NCBI GenBank assembly: GCA_946478915.1 | Contig: CAMLER010000251.1 | Coordinates: 1 to 7,199, forward strand | DNA: 7,199 bases | Direction: 5' to 3' | DNA from: an uncultured Chryseolinea sp. | GTDB lineage: Bacteria; Bacteroidota; Bacteroidia; Cytophagales; Cyclobacteriaceae | Shown here: one piece after another, positions 6,497 through 7,199 of the stretch | How the letters are laid out: each line of letters begins with the position of its first letter | How positions within the stretch are numbered: position 1 is the first letter of the stretch | The notes under the pieces: model-generated | Database searches by the model: none | Told to the model about the DNA's origin: nothing | Seen by the model: the letters and a program-made list of their open reading frames with translations, nothing else | Translations under genes and position numbers: made by a program

Positions 6497-7176
6497 TCCT
6501 CCGATGAAATCGTTTTAAATACCAACTCTTCAAGAAACTGATTTAGTTTTTTATGATGTTTTTTGGGATCATACTTGATATCAGTCAGTGAGGGCAGGTG
6601 TTCAGCGTAGTATAGCTGGTGCTTTAGGCTGAGGAGTATCGTGCTTACCAATGCATGAGGGAATTCATATTGAGGATTTACCTCCAGTACAATGTTTGCA
6701 ACTTTTTTACACAAAGACTTATAAGGCAGGAACAGGCCTTTTCTGTTGTCGGCGTCAACTTTCTTGGTAAGAAAAGTCTTCTCAAATTCAGCACTGACAA
6801 TCCGCTGGAGCGCAGCTTCATCTACGTATGCCACGCCAGGATCAAACGATTTTTCTTCTGCCAGCTTGCTTAGGCAAATCTTTAGTCGTACAGCGGGGTC
6901 TTTTATATTATTTGTGTGATAATCAATTTGATGCTCAAGCCATGTCCAATACCAGTCAATCAGATAGATGAGCAACTTGTGTTTATTGTCGAAATATCGG
7001 TAAATGGACGCCTCCGTTGAATTGATTGAGGTAGCCAGCTTGCGAAAGGTAAAGTCCTCAAAACCGAGTTTGTCAATCATTTTTATGCTCTTTTGAATGA
7101 TGTTCCTTCCCAATTCGGTTTCCTGTGGATCGCGAAGAAAGAGGTTCTCGGACAATTTAAAGGTTAAGATAGTCAT
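6493..7176 (-). CDS. TetR/AcrR-family transcriptional regulator
   Basis: This is a 227-residue DNA-binding repressor-type protein. The N-terminal helix-turn-helix spans about residues 24-70: GRNIIQKSIKMIDKLGFEDF is the first helix and turn, TFRKLATSI and STEASIYRYF (43-62) form the helix-turn-helix, and NKHKLL follows. The KLA, SIYRYF and K-LL elements are diagnostic of TetR proteins. The remaining roughly 155 residues are helical and form the usual ligand and dimer domain, which is too divergent to name a ligand. It is the first gene of the exporter operon and its stop overlaps the ABC start as ATGA, so it is probably made from the same transcript and regulates itself together with the exporter. 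The start at 7176 is fixed on its upstream side by an in-frame TGA two codons earlier (7180-7182). Only 23 bp upstream are visible, so the promoter and operator are outside or at the window edge. Confidence 0.9.
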   Translation of the reverse strand: MTILTFKLSENLFLRDPQETELGRNIIQKSIKMIDKLGFEDFTFRKLATSINSTEASIYRYFDNKHKLLIYLIDWYWTWLEHQIDYHTNNIKDPAVRLKICLSKLAEEKSFDPGVAYVDEAALQRIVSAEFEKTFLTKKVDADNRKGLFLPYKSLCKKVANIVLEVNPQYEFPHALVSTILLSLKHQLYYAEHLPSLTDIKYDPKKHHKKLNQFLEELVFKTISSEE

Positions 7177-7199
7177 GCTTCATGGAATGATAGTAATAC

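Noticed and set aside
1..7199. CRISPR array, tRNA, rRNA, insertion sequence or prophage
   Set aside because: No regularly spaced repeats, tRNA cloverleaf, rRNA sequence, transposase or phage gene was seen on either strand.

Overview
The window looks like a piece of a Bacteroidota chromosome, most likely from the Cytophagales/Chitinophagales side of the phylum; the sequence alone cannot fix the genus. The reasons are a short Crp/Fnr protein without the cAMP-binding signature, a DoxX protein of the type common in that phylum, weak or A-rich ribosome binding sites, and an exporter operon (TetR, ABC, HlyD, TolC) whose proteins look like Bacteroidota versions. Base composition is moderate and even across the genes. 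I see no transposase, phage gene, tRNA, rRNA or CRISPR array.

Layout. Positions 1-325 carry no convincing gene. They hold an AT-rich stretch, a compact GC-rich hairpin-forming segment (about 95-140) and an 8-bp inverted repeat whose left arm sits exactly at the window edge. A plus-strand pair follows: a Crp/Fnr-type regulator (326-916) and a DoxX-family membrane protein (980-1438), with a perfect 7+7 inverted repeat just upstream of doxX. A 168-bp convergent gap (1439-1606) contains a perfect 10-bp stem-loop. The rest is one minus-strand operon, read from right to left: a TetR regulator (7176-6493), a 716-residue ABC exporter (6496-4346), an HlyD-type periplasmic adaptor (4371-3052) and a TolC-type outer membrane protein (3055-1607). 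All three junctions overlap, by 4, 26 and 4 bp, so the genes are probably translationally coupled.

How the genes fit together. ABC, HlyD and TolC proteins are the three parts of a type I secretion or tripartite efflux channel spanning both membranes. The TetR protein is the first gene of the operon and probably controls it. No substrate gene is visible in the window, so cargo is unknown.

The most interesting observation concerns the ABC protein. Its nucleotide-binding domain keeps an A-loop tyrosine and a perfect Walker A, but an ungapped comparison with ordinary exporters shows substitutions at the Q-loop Gln (S565), the signature motif (LSSST for LSGGQ), the Walker B Asp-Glu pair (K645-D646), the D-loop Asp (S652) and the switch His (N677). 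The reading frame is intact and the rest of the protein looks well kept, so this looks like an evolved, catalytically altered or inactive ATPase within a complete export operon rather than a decaying gene. How such a transporter would be powered is an open question.
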